From assembly GCA_963851105.1 (NCBI GenBank), contig CAWKNP010000004.1, positions 186,001 through 250,000 of the forward strand: 64,000 bases of DNA, given 5' to 3'. This document shows, piece after piece, positions 1 through 8,284 of this stretch. Source of the stretch: DATARN01 sp963851105. Lineage in GTDB: Bacteria; Actinomycetota; Acidimicrobiia; Acidimicrobiales; Palsa-688. Position 1 is the first letter of the stretch, and each line of letters starts with the position of its first letter. The notes below the pieces were generated by a model. The model worked only from the letters and a program-made list of their open reading frames with translations. It did not search any database and was not told the DNA's origin. The position numbers were made by a program, and so were the translations under genes.

Positions 1-285
1 GGATCGCGGACCGGGGGCGCCCTCGCGTGGCCGTTCATCGGGGAGCACTGGGACACCATCCGGGCCCGTTTCCCCGACAACAGCATCCCCCGCATGCTCG
101 ACGCCATCTCGGCCGTGGTCGATCCCGCACTGGCCCATGGCATCCACGCCTTCCTCGTCGAGCACCCGGTACCGCAGGAGAAGCTGGTGGCCCAGTCGTT
201 GGAGAAGCTGGACAACAGCGTGGCGTTTGCCACTCGGGTCGCCCCCGACCTGCCCGCCGCGCTGGCTCCGTTGGCGGCCACCTGA
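1..285 (+). CDS. pepN: M1-family aminopeptidase, C-terminal end (partial)
   Basis: Only the last 94 codons are present. The frame is open from base 1 and ends with TGA at 283-285. The visible stretch (ALAWPFIGEHWDTI near its start, APLAAT at its end) fits the helical ERAP1-like C-terminal domain of cytosolic M1 zinc aminopeptidases, which remove N-terminal residues from peptides. The catalytic HExxH domain would lie left of the window, so activity cannot be judged. The next gene follows within about 25 bases on the same strand. The family call rests on this domain alone. Confidence 0.6.
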   Translation, partial: GSRTGGALAWPFIGEHWDTIRARFPDNSIPRMLDAISAVVDPALAHGIHAFLVEHPVPQEKLVAQSLEKLDNSVAFATRVAPDLPAALAPLAAT

Positions 286-308
286 GTGGTACGCCGGCCG
301 CGGCCGGC

Positions 309-1520
309 GTGATCTCGGTCTTCGCGGTCGAGGACACCGCCGTCCAGATCGTGTGGCGAGCGCTGCCGGCGCCTACGGTCCACTTCGAGATCGGCGACCA
401 GAGCGTTGAGGTCACGGCGCCCCCGCCCGCCATGTTGCGGCGCCGGGGGCGGCGACCGGTTCCCCTTCGAGTGCCGGCTGGCGCCATGGGCGGCCCGGGA
501 GCGTTCACCTTCGACGGGCTGACGCCGGGGACCGCCTATCACCTGACCCTGAGCGCGCCAGGTGTGCCCCGCCACCTGATCGAGCAGGTCACCACCCTGC
601 CGGCGCCGCCAGGCCGGCGCCTCGACGCCTTCGCCACGATCAACGACCTTCATCTCGGCGAGCCGGGGTTCGGGCCCCGGCACGACATCGAAGACGCCTG
701 GCCCCTGGCGCCGGGCAAGGCGCCCTACACCTGGCGCTGCTTCACCAGTGCCGTCGAGGAGGCGATCCATTGGGGTGCCCGGGCGGTAGTCGTCAAGGGG
801 GACATGACCTCCGACGGCGCCCCCGCCGAGTTCCATGAGATCGGGACGTTGCTGAGCGGCGTGCGGGTGCCGGTCATGGCCACCTTCGGCAATCACGAAT
901 TCCACGACCTGGAAACCGATGGTCGGCCCATCCTCGACCAGTACGGGATCCACGTTCCCCGCGAGCCGTGGGCCGTCGACCGTCCCGGGATCCGCTTGGT
1001 CTTCGCCCTCACCGCCCGTCCCGGCGAGCGCTCCGGGGAGGTCGACGACCGCCAGCGGGCGCGCCTGGTGTCGCTGGTGGCCGAGGCGCCGGGGCCTGCT
1101 TTCGTCGTGCTCCACCACCAGTTTCAGCGCTGGACGTGGCCGACGGTCTACCCGCCGGGCATCGCCGGCCCACAGTCGCGGGCTCTGCTCGACGAGCTGG
1201 CCGAGGCCAACCCGGCGACGTTCATCGCCAGCGGCCACACCCACCGGCACCGGCGCCACCAACACGGCGCCCTGGAAAGTGTGGAGGTCGGGTCGACCAA
1301 GGACTACCCGGGCACCTGGACCGGCTACGCCATCCACGAGGGCGGGATCCGCCAGGTGGTCCGCCGCACCGAGGCACCTGGTGTCATCGCCTGGACAGAG
1401 GCCACGGCCCGGGCCATCGGGGGGATCTGGGGGCGGTGGTCACCAGGCCGGCGCGACGACCGGTGCTTCACCCATCCCTGGCCCCGACCACGAGCACAGC
1501 GTCAGACTTCCATTCCCTGA
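309..1520 (+). CDS. Metallophosphoesterase with N-terminal fibronectin III-like domain
   Basis: A calcineurin-like phosphoesterase of about 403 residues. The two-metal site motifs appear in order: NDLHLGE (D-x-H), VVVKGDMTSDG (GD), ATFGNHEF (GNHE), VLHHQF and SGHTHRHR (GHxH). The first 100 residues look like a beta-sandwich domain (AVEDTAVQIVWRALP through FTFDGLTPGTAYHLTL), as in phosphatases and phosphodiesterases with a fibronectin-like domain in front. No signal peptide is seen, so it is probably cytosolic. I chose GTG 309 because it gives the domain's first strand at the N-terminus; the open frame extends further left but overlaps the aminopeptidase gene. The substrate is unknown. Confidence 0.75.
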   Translation: MISVFAVEDTAVQIVWRALPAPTVHFEIGDQSVEVTAPPPAMLRRRGRRPVPLRVPAGAMGGPGAFTFDGLTPGTAYHLTLSAPGVPRHLIEQVTTLPAPPGRRLDAFATINDLHLGEPGFGPRHDIEDAWPLAPGKAPYTWRCFTSAVEEAIHWGARAVVVKGDMTSDGAPAEFHEIGTLLSGVRVPVMATFGNHEFHDLETDGRPILDQYGIHVPREPWAVDRPGIRLVFALTARPGERSGEVDDRQRARLVSLVAEAPGPAFVVLHHQFQRWTWPTVYPPGIAGPQSRALLDELAEANPATFIASGHTHRHRRHQHGALESVEVGSTKDYPGTWTGYAIHEGGIRQVVRRTEAPGVIAWTEATARAIGGIWGRWSPGRRDDRCFTHPWPRPRAQRQTSIP

Positions 1521-1547
1521 CACCTCCATGGCCCGCCGGAAGAGTGG

Positions 1548-1799
1548 TCAGGTACCGGTTGGACGGACGCCCAGGGCCTCGATGCGGGCCTGGACCTTGG
1601 CCAGGCGCTGCGTCGCCAGGCCGTGCAGGAGCTCCGCCTGCTCGTAGAGGTCGGCGGCCTCTTCGATTCCGATCTGGCCCGACGCCAACTGGTCGGTCAG
1701 CGCCTCCAGTGCCGCCACCAGCTGCTCGAAGGTCATGACTTCCGGATCGCCGCCGCCGCCGGGCCCACCGCCGCCGGTGCCAGCGGGAGCCTCAGGCAC
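1548..1799 (-). CDS. xseB: Exodeoxyribonuclease VII small subunit
   Basis: Small acidic helical protein with the XseB pattern: FEQLVAALEALTDQLASGQI, then a second helix with EEAADLYEQAELLHG. XseB binds XseA in the large ExoVII complex, which degrades single-stranded DNA from both ends to short oligonucleotides. The GTG at 1799 gives 83 residues and overlaps the xseA stop by 3 bases. A later ATG at 1736 (MTFEQL) gives 62 residues and drops a Gly/Pro-rich leader, so the true start may be the later one. The order xseA-xseB is the usual operon. Confidence 0.85.
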   Translation of the reverse strand: MPEAPAGTGGGGPGGGGDPEVMTFEQLVAALEALTDQLASGQIGIEEAADLYEQAELLHGLATQRLAKVQARIEALGVRPTGT

Positions 1800-3063
1800 T
1801 GACCACCCGCTCGACCTGCGCCGCCAGGCGCCCGGATGCCACCCGGATATCGATCATCTCGCCAGGCACCACCTGGTCGGCCCGCCGCACGACCCGGCCC
1901 TGGGCGTCACGCACGACGGCAAAGCCCCGCTCCAGGACCCGCAGAGGAGCGAGCGCCTGCAGGTGGCGGCGATCGGCCTCCAACCGGCCTTCCGCCCGGG
2001 CCACCCGTTCGTGGACCCGCCGGCGCCATTCGATGGCATTGAGTCGGGCCTGGCCCTCGGCCACCCGGCGCCGGGGATGCAACAGATCGAGCCGGGCGCC
2101 GATGCGGTCGAGCCGGGCGTCAACCAGTCCGGCCGCTTGACGGACCGCCCGACCGGTGTCGATGACCGCCAGCCGCCGGTTGGCCACTTCGACTTGGCGC
2201 TGGAACCCCGCCGCCGCCGCCGCCCGCAGGGACGCCAGCTCGGCCAGGAGCGCCTGGCGGTCCGGCACGACGGCCGCCGCCGCGGCCAGCGGAGTGGCGC
2301 AGCGGAGGTCGGCCACGTCGTCACACAGCGGCCGGTCCCCCTCGTGGCCGATGGCCGAGACGACCGGCACCGGCGAGCGGCAGATCGCCCGGCACAGCTC
2401 CTCGTCGCTGAAGGGCAGGAGGTGGGCGGCGTCACCACCGCCGCGCGCCAAGACCACGACATCCACGCCCCGCTCGGCGATCAGCCCGACCAGGGCCGCG
2501 GTGATCCCCATCGCCGCCCCGGGCCCGGTGAGCGTCGTCTCGACCACCCGCAGGGGGTAGCCGGGGAATCGGGTGGCGACCACCGATTCGATGTCCTTGC
2601 GTACCGCCGCGTCAGCCCCGCAGATCACGCCGATCATCCGCGGTAGCCGGGGAATGGGCCGCCGGGGCCGCGCCAGCAGCCCGTCGGATTCCAGGCGCCG
2701 GCGGGCCTCGGCCACCATCGCCGCCACCGCGCCGTCGCCCACCGGCGTCACGGCCTCGGCGATGATCTGAAGCTCGCCCCGCTCGCTGACCCAGTTGACG
2801 GCGCCCACGACGCACACCCGTTCGCCCGCCACTGCCCGGCATCGGGTGGCCCGCGACTGGGGGCAGGTCACGGTCATCTGCGCGGCCCGGTCACGAAGGG
2901 TGAAGTAGATCCGCCCCCCACCGGTGCGCGTGGGCCGGTACACCTCACCTTCGACCGCCAGGCGCCCGAGCGGGCCGAGCGACCGGGCGATCTCGCCTGC
3001 CAGGCGGACCAGGGTCACCGGCCGCGGCGCGGCGGGCCCCGTCGGGAAAAGCGGGAGCGTCAT
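1792..3063 (-). CDS. xseA: Exodeoxyribonuclease VII large subunit
   Basis: Catalytic subunit of ExoVII, 423 residues, a normal length. The N-terminal OB-fold is visible (IYFTLRDRAAQMTV). The central nuclease domain has the family signatures VVVLARGGGDAAHLLPF and AIGHEGDRPLCDDVADLR followed by ATPLAAAAAVVPD, and a coiled coil follows. The product cleaves single-stranded DNA in repair and recombination, with several XseB subunits. Start ATG 3063; upstream on the minus strand lies the hairpin-repeat region. It is translationally coupled to xseB. Confidence 0.93.
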   Translation of the reverse strand: MTLPLFPTGPAAPRPVTLVRLAGEIARSLGPLGRLAVEGEVYRPTRTGGGRIYFTLRDRAAQMTVTCPQSRATRCRAVAGERVCVVGAVNWVSERGELQIIAEAVTPVGDGAVAAMVAEARRRLESDGLLARPRRPIPRLPRMIGVICGADAAVRKDIESVVATRFPGYPLRVVETTLTGPGAAMGITAALVGLIAERGVDVVVLARGGGDAAHLLPFSDEELCRAICRSPVPVVSAIGHEGDRPLCDDVADLRCATPLAAAAAVVPDRQALLAELASLRAAAAAGFQRQVEVANRRLAVIDTGRAVRQAAGLVDARLDRIGARLDLLHPRRRVAEGQARLNAIEWRRRVHERVARAEGRLEADRRHLQALAPLRVLERGFAVVRDAQGRVVRRADQVVPGEMIDIRVASGRLAAQVERVVSA

Positions 3064-3110
3064 GCCGCGGCGAGGCTATCGCCCGGATGCGAAACCCGGG
3101 CCGCCTTCGC

Positions 3111-3200
3111 CCGAGCGGGTCTGGAGCGGCACCCCGGCCGCCCTCCCCGAGCGGGTCTGGAGCGGCCCCCGGCCGCCTTGCCCGAGCAGGCCCGGATGCT
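3111..3200. repeat. GC-rich direct repeats beside xseA
   Basis: Two near-identical units built on CCGAGCGGGTCTGGAGCGGC followed by a CCCCGGCCGCC tail, with a third degenerate unit after them. No ORF with protein-like composition crosses them. They lie just upstream of xseA and directly before the larger hairpin repeats. Confidence 0.6.
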
Positions 3201-3221
3201 CACCCGGGCCCCCTCGCCCGA

Positions 3222-3556
3222 GCGAGTATTTCCGTGAACAGTTCGGGCTGCTCGGCAGGCCGGATCTGTTCACGGTTCCGTCACGGTTCCCGCCAAACGC
3301 CGGCTCTCGGCGGTTCCGTGAACAGTTCGGGCTACTGGGCAAGCCAACACTGTTCAAGGTTCGGGCGGCCCGACAGACGAGCGGGCCCTGGAGCGTCGCT
3401 CAGGCCGCATCGCCGGAGCGAGCATTTCCGTGAACAGTTCGGGCTGTCCCGCGGGCCGGATCTGTTCACGGTTCCCGCCAAACGCCGGCTCTCGGCGATT
3501 CCGTCAACAGTTCGGGCTACTGGGCAAGCCAACACTGTTCAAGGTTCGGGCCGGGC
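3222..3556. repeat. Two copies of a ~140-bp unit, each with two hairpin elements
   Basis: Unit 1 (3222-3366) and unit 2 (3418-3552) are about 90 percent alike. Each carries two inverted repeats: CCGTGAACAG (3232-3241) with CTGTTCACGG (3266-3275); TGAACAGT (3319-3326) with ACTGTTCA (3349-3356); and the matching pairs at 3428-3437/3462-3471 and 3504-3511/3533-3540. Loops are about 22-24 bases and share TTCGGGCT. Unit 1 has an extra 11-bp duplication (TTCCGTCACGG). Nothing in the stretch looks coding. It resembles an extragenic palindromic (REP-like) element or a multi-site operator. Confidence 0.75.
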
Positions 3557-3584
3557 CAACAGACCGGCCCGGCCAACAGTCCGG

Positions 3585-3655
3585 CCCGGCCCGGCGCCCG
3601 ACAATCCGCCCCGGCCCGGCGCCCGACAATCCGCCCCGGCCCGGCGCCGACCGTC
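3585..3655. repeat. ~25-bp tandem repeat
   Basis: Two full copies and one partial copy of a unit beginning CCGGCCCGGCGCCCGACAAT lie between the hairpin repeats and the desaturase gene's 3' end. It is simple GC-rich tandem sequence with no coding signal. Confidence 0.6.
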
Positions 3656-3705
3656 CGGCCTCTCACCGGCCCCTGGCCCCCGGCCCGGCCAGGAGAACAG
3701 GCGGC

Positions 3706-4662
3706 TCAGCTCGCGCCGACGCCGGCGCCCGCCGACTCGAGGTTGCGGTCCCGGCGCTCGGCCACCCGCTTGCTGACCCGCTCGATGCGCTTCATGTGGC
3801 GGATGGTCCGCTCCCGGGCCTGCTCGGCCTCGGCCGAGAGGCCGGTCAACGACTCGAGGCCCCAGTTGCGCAGGATGACCGGAGCCAGGATCTGCTCGTA
3901 GTGGATGTTGAAGTCGTAGATCCCTGCCGCGGCCACCGCCGCCGCGTGACGGTTGAACTCGGGGATGCCGGCGCCCGGCATCTGGAAGGTCTTGACCTGG
4001 GTCTCGAACGCCATGACCATGCGCGACGGGTCGACCTCGATCATGGCCGAGGCCAGATCCCGGTAGAACAGGAAGTGGAAGTTCTCGTCGTACGCGACCT
4101 TGGCCATGACGTCCTGGCCCGGCCCGTCCAACAACCGACCGGTGTTGCGGTGCGAGATCCGCGTGGCCAGCTCTTGCAGGGTGACGTAGACGACGCCCTC
4201 GCAGGTGTTGAGGAGCTTGCCCTCGGGGGCGTAGCCGAGCGACACCTGGGCCATGCGGGCCCGTTCCAACACGACGGGGTCAATGGCCCGGGTAACGGTC
4301 ATCCAGTCCCGGATGACGATCGAGTGCCGGTGCTCCTCGGCAGTCCAGCGCCGGTTCCACGCCCCCCACACCGAGTCCTCGCCGAACAGCCAGCTGATGG
4401 CGTGGAAGTAATACGGGAGGTTGTCCTCGGTGAGCAGGTTCAGGTACAGGGCGCTGCGTACCGCGTCGGGCAGCGCGTACTCCTCGGGATCCCACGCCTC
4501 GCCGGCCTGGAAGTCGCGACCCCGGCTCCACGGTACGAGCTCGTGGGGGAACCACTCCTTGGTCTTGGCCAGATGACGCTCGAAGAGGGCCTCGGCTGCC
4601 GACGCCGTAGCGTCGAGAAGCGTCCGATCGTCCGACAACGTCTTTTCGTCGTGCCGTTGCAT
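3706..4662 (-). CDS. desA: Acyl-ACP desaturase (ferritin-like di-iron)
   Basis: Soluble stearoyl-ACP-desaturase family protein (DesA1/DesA2 type), 318 residues. Such enzymes put a double bond into fatty acyl chains on acyl carrier protein, using O2 and a di-iron centre. Iron-ligand motifs are visible: EEHRH (residues 109-113) and DENFH (192-196), about 80 residues apart as expected. It has no membrane segments. Its start ATG 4662 lies 8 bases from a perfect 9-bp palindrome (4670-4691), which suggests control by a dimeric repressor. A cyclopropane synthase gene a few kb away also modifies membrane lipid chains. The family is clear; substrate position is not known. Confidence 0.85.
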   Translation of the reverse strand: MQRHDEKTLSDDRTLLDATASAAEALFERHLAKTKEWFPHELVPWSRGRDFQAGEAWDPEEYALPDAVRSALYLNLLTEDNLPYYFHAISWLFGEDSVWGAWNRRWTAEEHRHSIVIRDWMTVTRAIDPVVLERARMAQVSLGYAPEGKLLNTCEGVVYVTLQELATRISHRNTGRLLDGPGQDVMAKVAYDENFHFLFYRDLASAMIEVDPSRMVMAFETQVKTFQMPGAGIPEFNRHAAAVAAAGIYDFNIHYEQILAPVILRNWGLESLTGLSAEAEQARERTIRHMKRIERVSKRVAERRDRNLESAGAGVGAS

Positions 4663-4669
4663 GGCACCA

Positions 4670-4691
4670 GCCTACCGACCCGTCGGTAGGC
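4670..4691. promoter_or_regulatory. Perfect palindrome at the desaturase start, candidate operator
   Basis: GCCTACCGA, four bases, then TCGGTAGGC: a perfect 9+9 inverted repeat immediately upstream of the desA start codon, in the desA-helicase divergent region. Size and symmetry fit TetR-family operators, which often control lipid genes in actinobacteria. A 5' UTR hairpin covering the start region is the alternative. Confidence 0.55.
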
Positions 4692-4736
4692 GATCCACAA
4701 GGACCCAACCAGGGCCCCAGGCCCGGGGAACCCACG

Positions 4737-4745
4737 TGGTACACT
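4737..4745 (+). promoter_or_regulatory. Extended -10 promoter for the helicase gene
   Basis: TG-N-TACACT at 4737-4745 is a good extended -10 box with no clear -35. Transcription would start near 4752, giving a leader of about 55 bases before the TTG start at 4807. Confidence 0.4.
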
Positions 4746-4806
4746 GACATGCGGCGGCGTGGCGGGGCGGGCCATGTTGTGATACTCGCTGTTTCCCAGG
4801 AGACCC

Positions 4807-6045
4807 TTGAACCCAACGTTTGACACCTTGGGCGTCTCGCCGGACCTCGTCCGAGCCCTCGCCCCCATCACCACCCCATTCCCGATCCAAGCCCTCACCA
4901 TCCCTGACGCCCTGGCGGGCCGGGACATCTGCGGCAAGGCCAAGACGGGCTCCGGCAAGACCCTCGCCTTCGGGCTGCCGATGCTGCAGCGCCTGGCCGA
5001 GACCAGCGCGACCACGGCCGCCGCCCGGCCCCGTGGCCTGGTCATGGTGCCGACCCGCGAGCTGGCACGCCAGGTGGCCGACGTCCTGCGCCCCCTGGGC
5101 GAGCAACTCGGCCTCAAGCTGGCGACCATCTACGGCGGTACCGGGATGGACACCCAGATCAAGTCCATCCGCCGCCCCGTTGACGTGGTCGTCGCCACCC
5201 CGGGACGCCTCATCGACCTTCAGCAGCGCGGCGAGCTCCACTTCGACGCCGTGGAGATCCTGGTGCTCGACGAGGCTGACCGCATGGCCGACATGGGATT
5301 CCTGCCCCCCGTCGAATGGGTCCTGCGCCGCCTGCCCGACACCCACCAGACGATGCTCTTCTCGGCCACCCTCGACGGCGAGGTCGACTATCTCGTCAGC
5401 CACTACCTGACCGAGCCGGTGCGCCACGATGTGGTCGAGGCCACCGGGACCATCGACGGTATGGAGCACCGCTTCCTCGCCGTGCATCAGCTCGACAAGG
5501 TCAAGGTGGCCGCGGCCATCGCCCAGGCCAGTACCCGGACGCTCCTGTTCACCCGGACCAAGCGCGGCGCCGACCAGCTGACGCGCAACCTGCAGCGCGA
5601 AGGGGTCAAGGCCGACGCCATCCACGGCGACCTCCCGCAGCGGCTGCGGGAACGGGCGCTGGCCGACTTCGCCAGCGGCAAGCTCCCCGTCCTGGTCGCC
5701 ACTGATGTCGCGGCCCGGGGCATCCATGTCGAGGGCATCGACGTCGTCATCCACTACGACCCGCCCGAGGACAACAAGGCGTACCTCCATCGTTCCGGCC
5801 GGACCGCCCGGGCCGGCGAAGAGGGCCTCGTCGTGACCCTCGTGCTGTGGAATCAGCGCCTTGAAGTCGAGCGCCTCCAGAAGCGCACCGGTATCAAGCA
5901 ACCGGTCGTCGAGGTGTTCTCCAACGATGTCCGGCTGCTTGACCTGCGCGGCCTTGGCTCCCCCGCCCCGGACGCGGCAGACGCCGCTGACGCTATAGAC
6001 ACCGCAGACGCGGGCGCTGCGCTGGCCCACGTGGCTCAGGCCTAG
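4807..6045 (+). CDS. DEAD-box ATP-dependent RNA helicase
   Basis: A 412-residue helicase core with motif I AKTGSGKT (45-52), Ia PTRELA (82-87), TPGR (131-134), DEAD (155-158), SAT (186-188), and in the second RecA domain ATDVAARGIH and HRSGRTARAG. DEAD-box proteins unwind short RNA duplexes in ribosome assembly or mRNA decay, often more so in the cold. I use the TTG at 4807 because AGGAGA lies just before it and because MNPTFDTLGVSP gives a Q-motif-like N-terminus. The C-terminal tail is short and Ala/Asp rich, without a DbpA or basic RNA-binding domain, so a RhlE-like role is likelier than a specific subfamily. Confidence 0.92.
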   Translation: MNPTFDTLGVSPDLVRALAPITTPFPIQALTIPDALAGRDICGKAKTGSGKTLAFGLPMLQRLAETSATTAAARPRGLVMVPTRELARQVADVLRPLGEQLGLKLATIYGGTGMDTQIKSIRRPVDVVVATPGRLIDLQQRGELHFDAVEILVLDEADRMADMGFLPPVEWVLRRLPDTHQTMLFSATLDGEVDYLVSHYLTEPVRHDVVEATGTIDGMEHRFLAVHQLDKVKVAAAIAQASTRTLLFTRTKRGADQLTRNLQREGVKADAIHGDLPQRLRERALADFASGKLPVLVATDVAARGIHVEGIDVVIHYDPPEDNKAYLHRSGRTARAGEEGLVVTLVLWNQRLEVERLQKRTGIKQPVVEVFSNDVRLLDLRGLGSPAPDAADAADAIDTADAGAALAHVAQA

Positions 6046-6104
6046 CTCAGGCCCGGCCCGGCACTCGGCCTCACGCCGCTAAGCCGAAAAAGCCCAAAGA
6101 AGCG

Positions 6105-7244
6105 ATGCGCCTGGTCCGCGACGGCCTGCTCGATGCGGTCGCGGTCGTCTTGGTCCTCAGCACCCTGCTTTCGGCCATGCGCTCGACCATGCTGCCCCGA
6201 GGGGTGAAGTCCCTGATCGCGGGAACGGTGTTCAGTGCCACCCGCGTCATCTTCCGCCTTCGGACGGGACGATCGCCTTCCTACGAACGTCGTGACCGCG
6301 TCATGGCGATGTACGGCCCCGTCGCCCTCCTCACCCTGCTGTCCACCTGGTACCTCCTGCTGCTGTTCGGCTTCACCGCCTTCTATCTGGGCGTCGGGGT
6401 ATCCGGCGTGACCACCGCGCTCAAAATGTCCGGCTCCGCCCTGTTCACCCTCGGAACGACATCGGACGGGCGCCTCGCCCCGAGCATCCTCACCTACGCC
6501 GAAGCCGGCCTCGGCCTGTTGATCCTCACCCTCCTGATCACCTACCTGCCGACCATGTACAGCGTCTTCAGCCAGCGCGAGGCGACAGTGGCGCAGTTGC
6601 AGGTGCGGGCGGGCACCCCACCCACGGCGTGGACCCTGCTGATTCGTTACTCGCGCATCGAGATGAGCAGTCGCCTGAGCGAACTGTGGCAACAGTGGGA
6701 AAGCTGGTTCGCGGCCCTGGAGGAGTCGCACACCTCGTTTCCCGTGCTTCCCTATTTCCGCTCCCCCCAGCCCGACCAGTCTTGGGTGACGGCGGCGGGC
6801 ACGGTGCTCGACGCCGCCTCGTTGTGGGCATCGAGCGTCGAGCACCCGAACGACCCCGACGCCCAGCTGTGCATCCGGGCCGGCTTCGTCGCCCTCGGGC
6901 GGCTGGCCGACTTCTTCAACATCCCCCACACGCCCGACCCGAGCCCTGACGACCCGATCACCATCGGCCGGGCCGAATACGACGAGGCGTGCCGCAAGCT
7001 GGCCGACGCCGGCATGACGCTCACGGAGGACCGGGAGGCGGCGTGGCAGAGCTTCCGGGGATGGCGGGTCAACTACGACACGGTGATATTGAACCTGGCC
7101 CGCATGGTCGAGGCGCCCCTGGCGCCGTGGACGAGCGACCGTTCGCCGCTGGCCCGCCACCAGCAGTGGACGCTGCGCCACTCGATCACCCTGCGGCGAT
7201 CCACCGACTCTCGACGGTGGCGCCGTCGAGGACGTCCATCCTGA
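6105..7244 (+). CDS. Membrane protein with channel-like pore segment
   Basis: 379 residues. The first 160 hold about four hydrophobic segments (VAVVLVLSTLLSAM, VALLTLLSTWYLLLLFGF, AGLGLLILTLLITYLP). Between the last two is SGSALFTLGTTSDG, which resembles the re-entrant pore loop of two-pore potassium channels, but the filter reads TLGTT instead of T-x-G-Y-G. The rest is a soluble, mostly helical region that may be a cytoplasmic domain. It may be an ion-channel relative with altered selectivity or one that does not conduct. Its 3' end overlaps the convergent menC gene by 59 bases. The topology is seen; the function is inferred. Confidence 0.6.
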   Translation: MRLVRDGLLDAVAVVLVLSTLLSAMRSTMLPRGVKSLIAGTVFSATRVIFRLRTGRSPSYERRDRVMAMYGPVALLTLLSTWYLLLLFGFTAFYLGVGVSGVTTALKMSGSALFTLGTTSDGRLAPSILTYAEAGLGLLILTLLITYLPTMYSVFSQREATVAQLQVRAGTPPTAWTLLIRYSRIEMSSRLSELWQQWESWFAALEESHTSFPVLPYFRSPQPDQSWVTAAGTVLDAASLWASSVEHPNDPDAQLCIRAGFVALGRLADFFNIPHTPDPSPDDPITIGRAEYDEACRKLADAGMTLTEDREAAWQSFRGWRVNYDTVILNLARMVEAPLAPWTSDRSPLARHQQWTLRHSITLRRSTDSRRWRRRGRPS

Positions 7245-8283
7245 GCACGGCACCGGTGCCGGGACGATCGGGTACCGCGATGGTCCCGTCGGGGTCCACC
7301 ACCACCGCCTCGGTGATGTCCTCCCGGTAGAAGCGGTCCGATCCCGACAGGTCGCCCGGGAGGGAGAAGTTCGGCAGGGCGGCGAGGGCGACGTTGGCGG
7401 TGCGTCCGAGCCCCGTTTCGAGCAGGCCGCCGCACCACACGGGAATCCCGCGGGCCGCGCACAGGTCGTGGATCCGGACGGCCTCGAGGTAGCCGCCCAC
7501 CCGAGCGGCTTTGATGTTGACCACGCCACAAGCGCCGAGAGCGAGGGCGGTGGCCGCCGCTCCCGCCGAGGCGATGGACTCGTCGAGGCAGACGGGAGTC
7601 GTCATTTTTCCCGCCCATGCCGCATGACCGACGAGATCGTCGGCGCCGAGCGGCTGCTCGAAGCACAGCAGGCCGGCGGAGTCCACGGCCGCCAGGCGCT
7701 CGGCGTCGGAGAGTCGGTAGCTGCCGTTGGCGTCGACCTGCAAGGCGACCTGGGGAAAATGGGCCCGCACCGCCAGCACTGGTTCCACATCCCAGCCGGG
7801 ATGGACCTTGAGCTTGACCCGGCGGTAGCCGGCGGCGACGAAGCGGCCGACCTCGTCGAGCAGGGCGGGGAGGCTGCCGGTGAGGCCGATGGCGACGCCC
7901 GCCGTCACCCGGGTGCGGGTGGCGCCGAGGCGGGAGGCCAGGGAGATGCCCGCGGCTCGCAACTCGGCGTCGAGGACCGCCGTCTCGATCGCGGCGCGCG
8001 CCATCTGGTTGCCCGGCACGGCGGCGAGCGGCAGGGCGGCGGCATCCATGGGCCGGCCGGCCACCAGCGGGACGAGGTGGTGGCGCAGCAGATCCCACGC
8101 CCCGTCGACCCATTCCGGGCTGTAGCTCGGCGCCGGGAAGGCGGAGCACTCGCCCCACCCTTCGCTGTGACCGCCGACGGCGCGGACCACGATGAGGTCG
8201 CGCTCGGTGAGGGTGCCGCCCGGCCACCGCCACGGCGCGACAAGTGGCAGGCGCAGGCGGCGGAGCTCGACGCCGGCAAGGAT
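7186..8283 (-). CDS. menC: o-Succinylbenzoate synthase (enolase superfamily)
   Basis: Enolase-superfamily barrel with the expected catalytic residues: KLKVH (K-x-K), VDANGSY (Asp), FEQPL (Glu), CLDES (Asp) and NIKAARVGG (Lys). MenC dehydrates SHCHC to o-succinylbenzoate in menaquinone synthesis. The first ordinary start is GTG 8190, but the frame upstream is clearly homologous: it reads LRRLRLPLVAPW, then GGTLTERDLIVVRAVGG, which is the normal MenC N-terminus. That part has no ATG, GTG or TTG in frame up to the rpiB stop; the only candidates are an ATC at 8283 or a frame slip. The coordinates given use ATC 8283 and are provisional. An N-acylamino acid racemase-like role is the alternative. 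Confidence 0.75.
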   Translation of the reverse strand: MLAGVELRRLRLPLVAPWRWPGGTLTERDLIVVRAVGGHSEGWGECSAFPAPSYSPEWVDGAWDLLRHHLVPLVAGRPMDAAALPLAAVPGNQMARAAIETAVLDAELRAAGISLASRLGATRTRVTAGVAIGLTGSLPALLDEVGRFVAAGYRRVKLKVHPGWDVEPVLAVRAHFPQVALQVDANGSYRLSDAERLAAVDSAGLLCFEQPLGADDLVGHAAWAGKMTTPVCLDESIASAGAAATALALGACGVVNIKAARVGGYLEAVRIHDLCAARGIPVWCGGLLETGLGRTANVALAALPNFSLPGDLSGSDRFYREDITEAVVVDPDGTIAVPDRPGTGAVLRMDVLDGATVESRWIAAG

Positions 8284-8284
8284 G

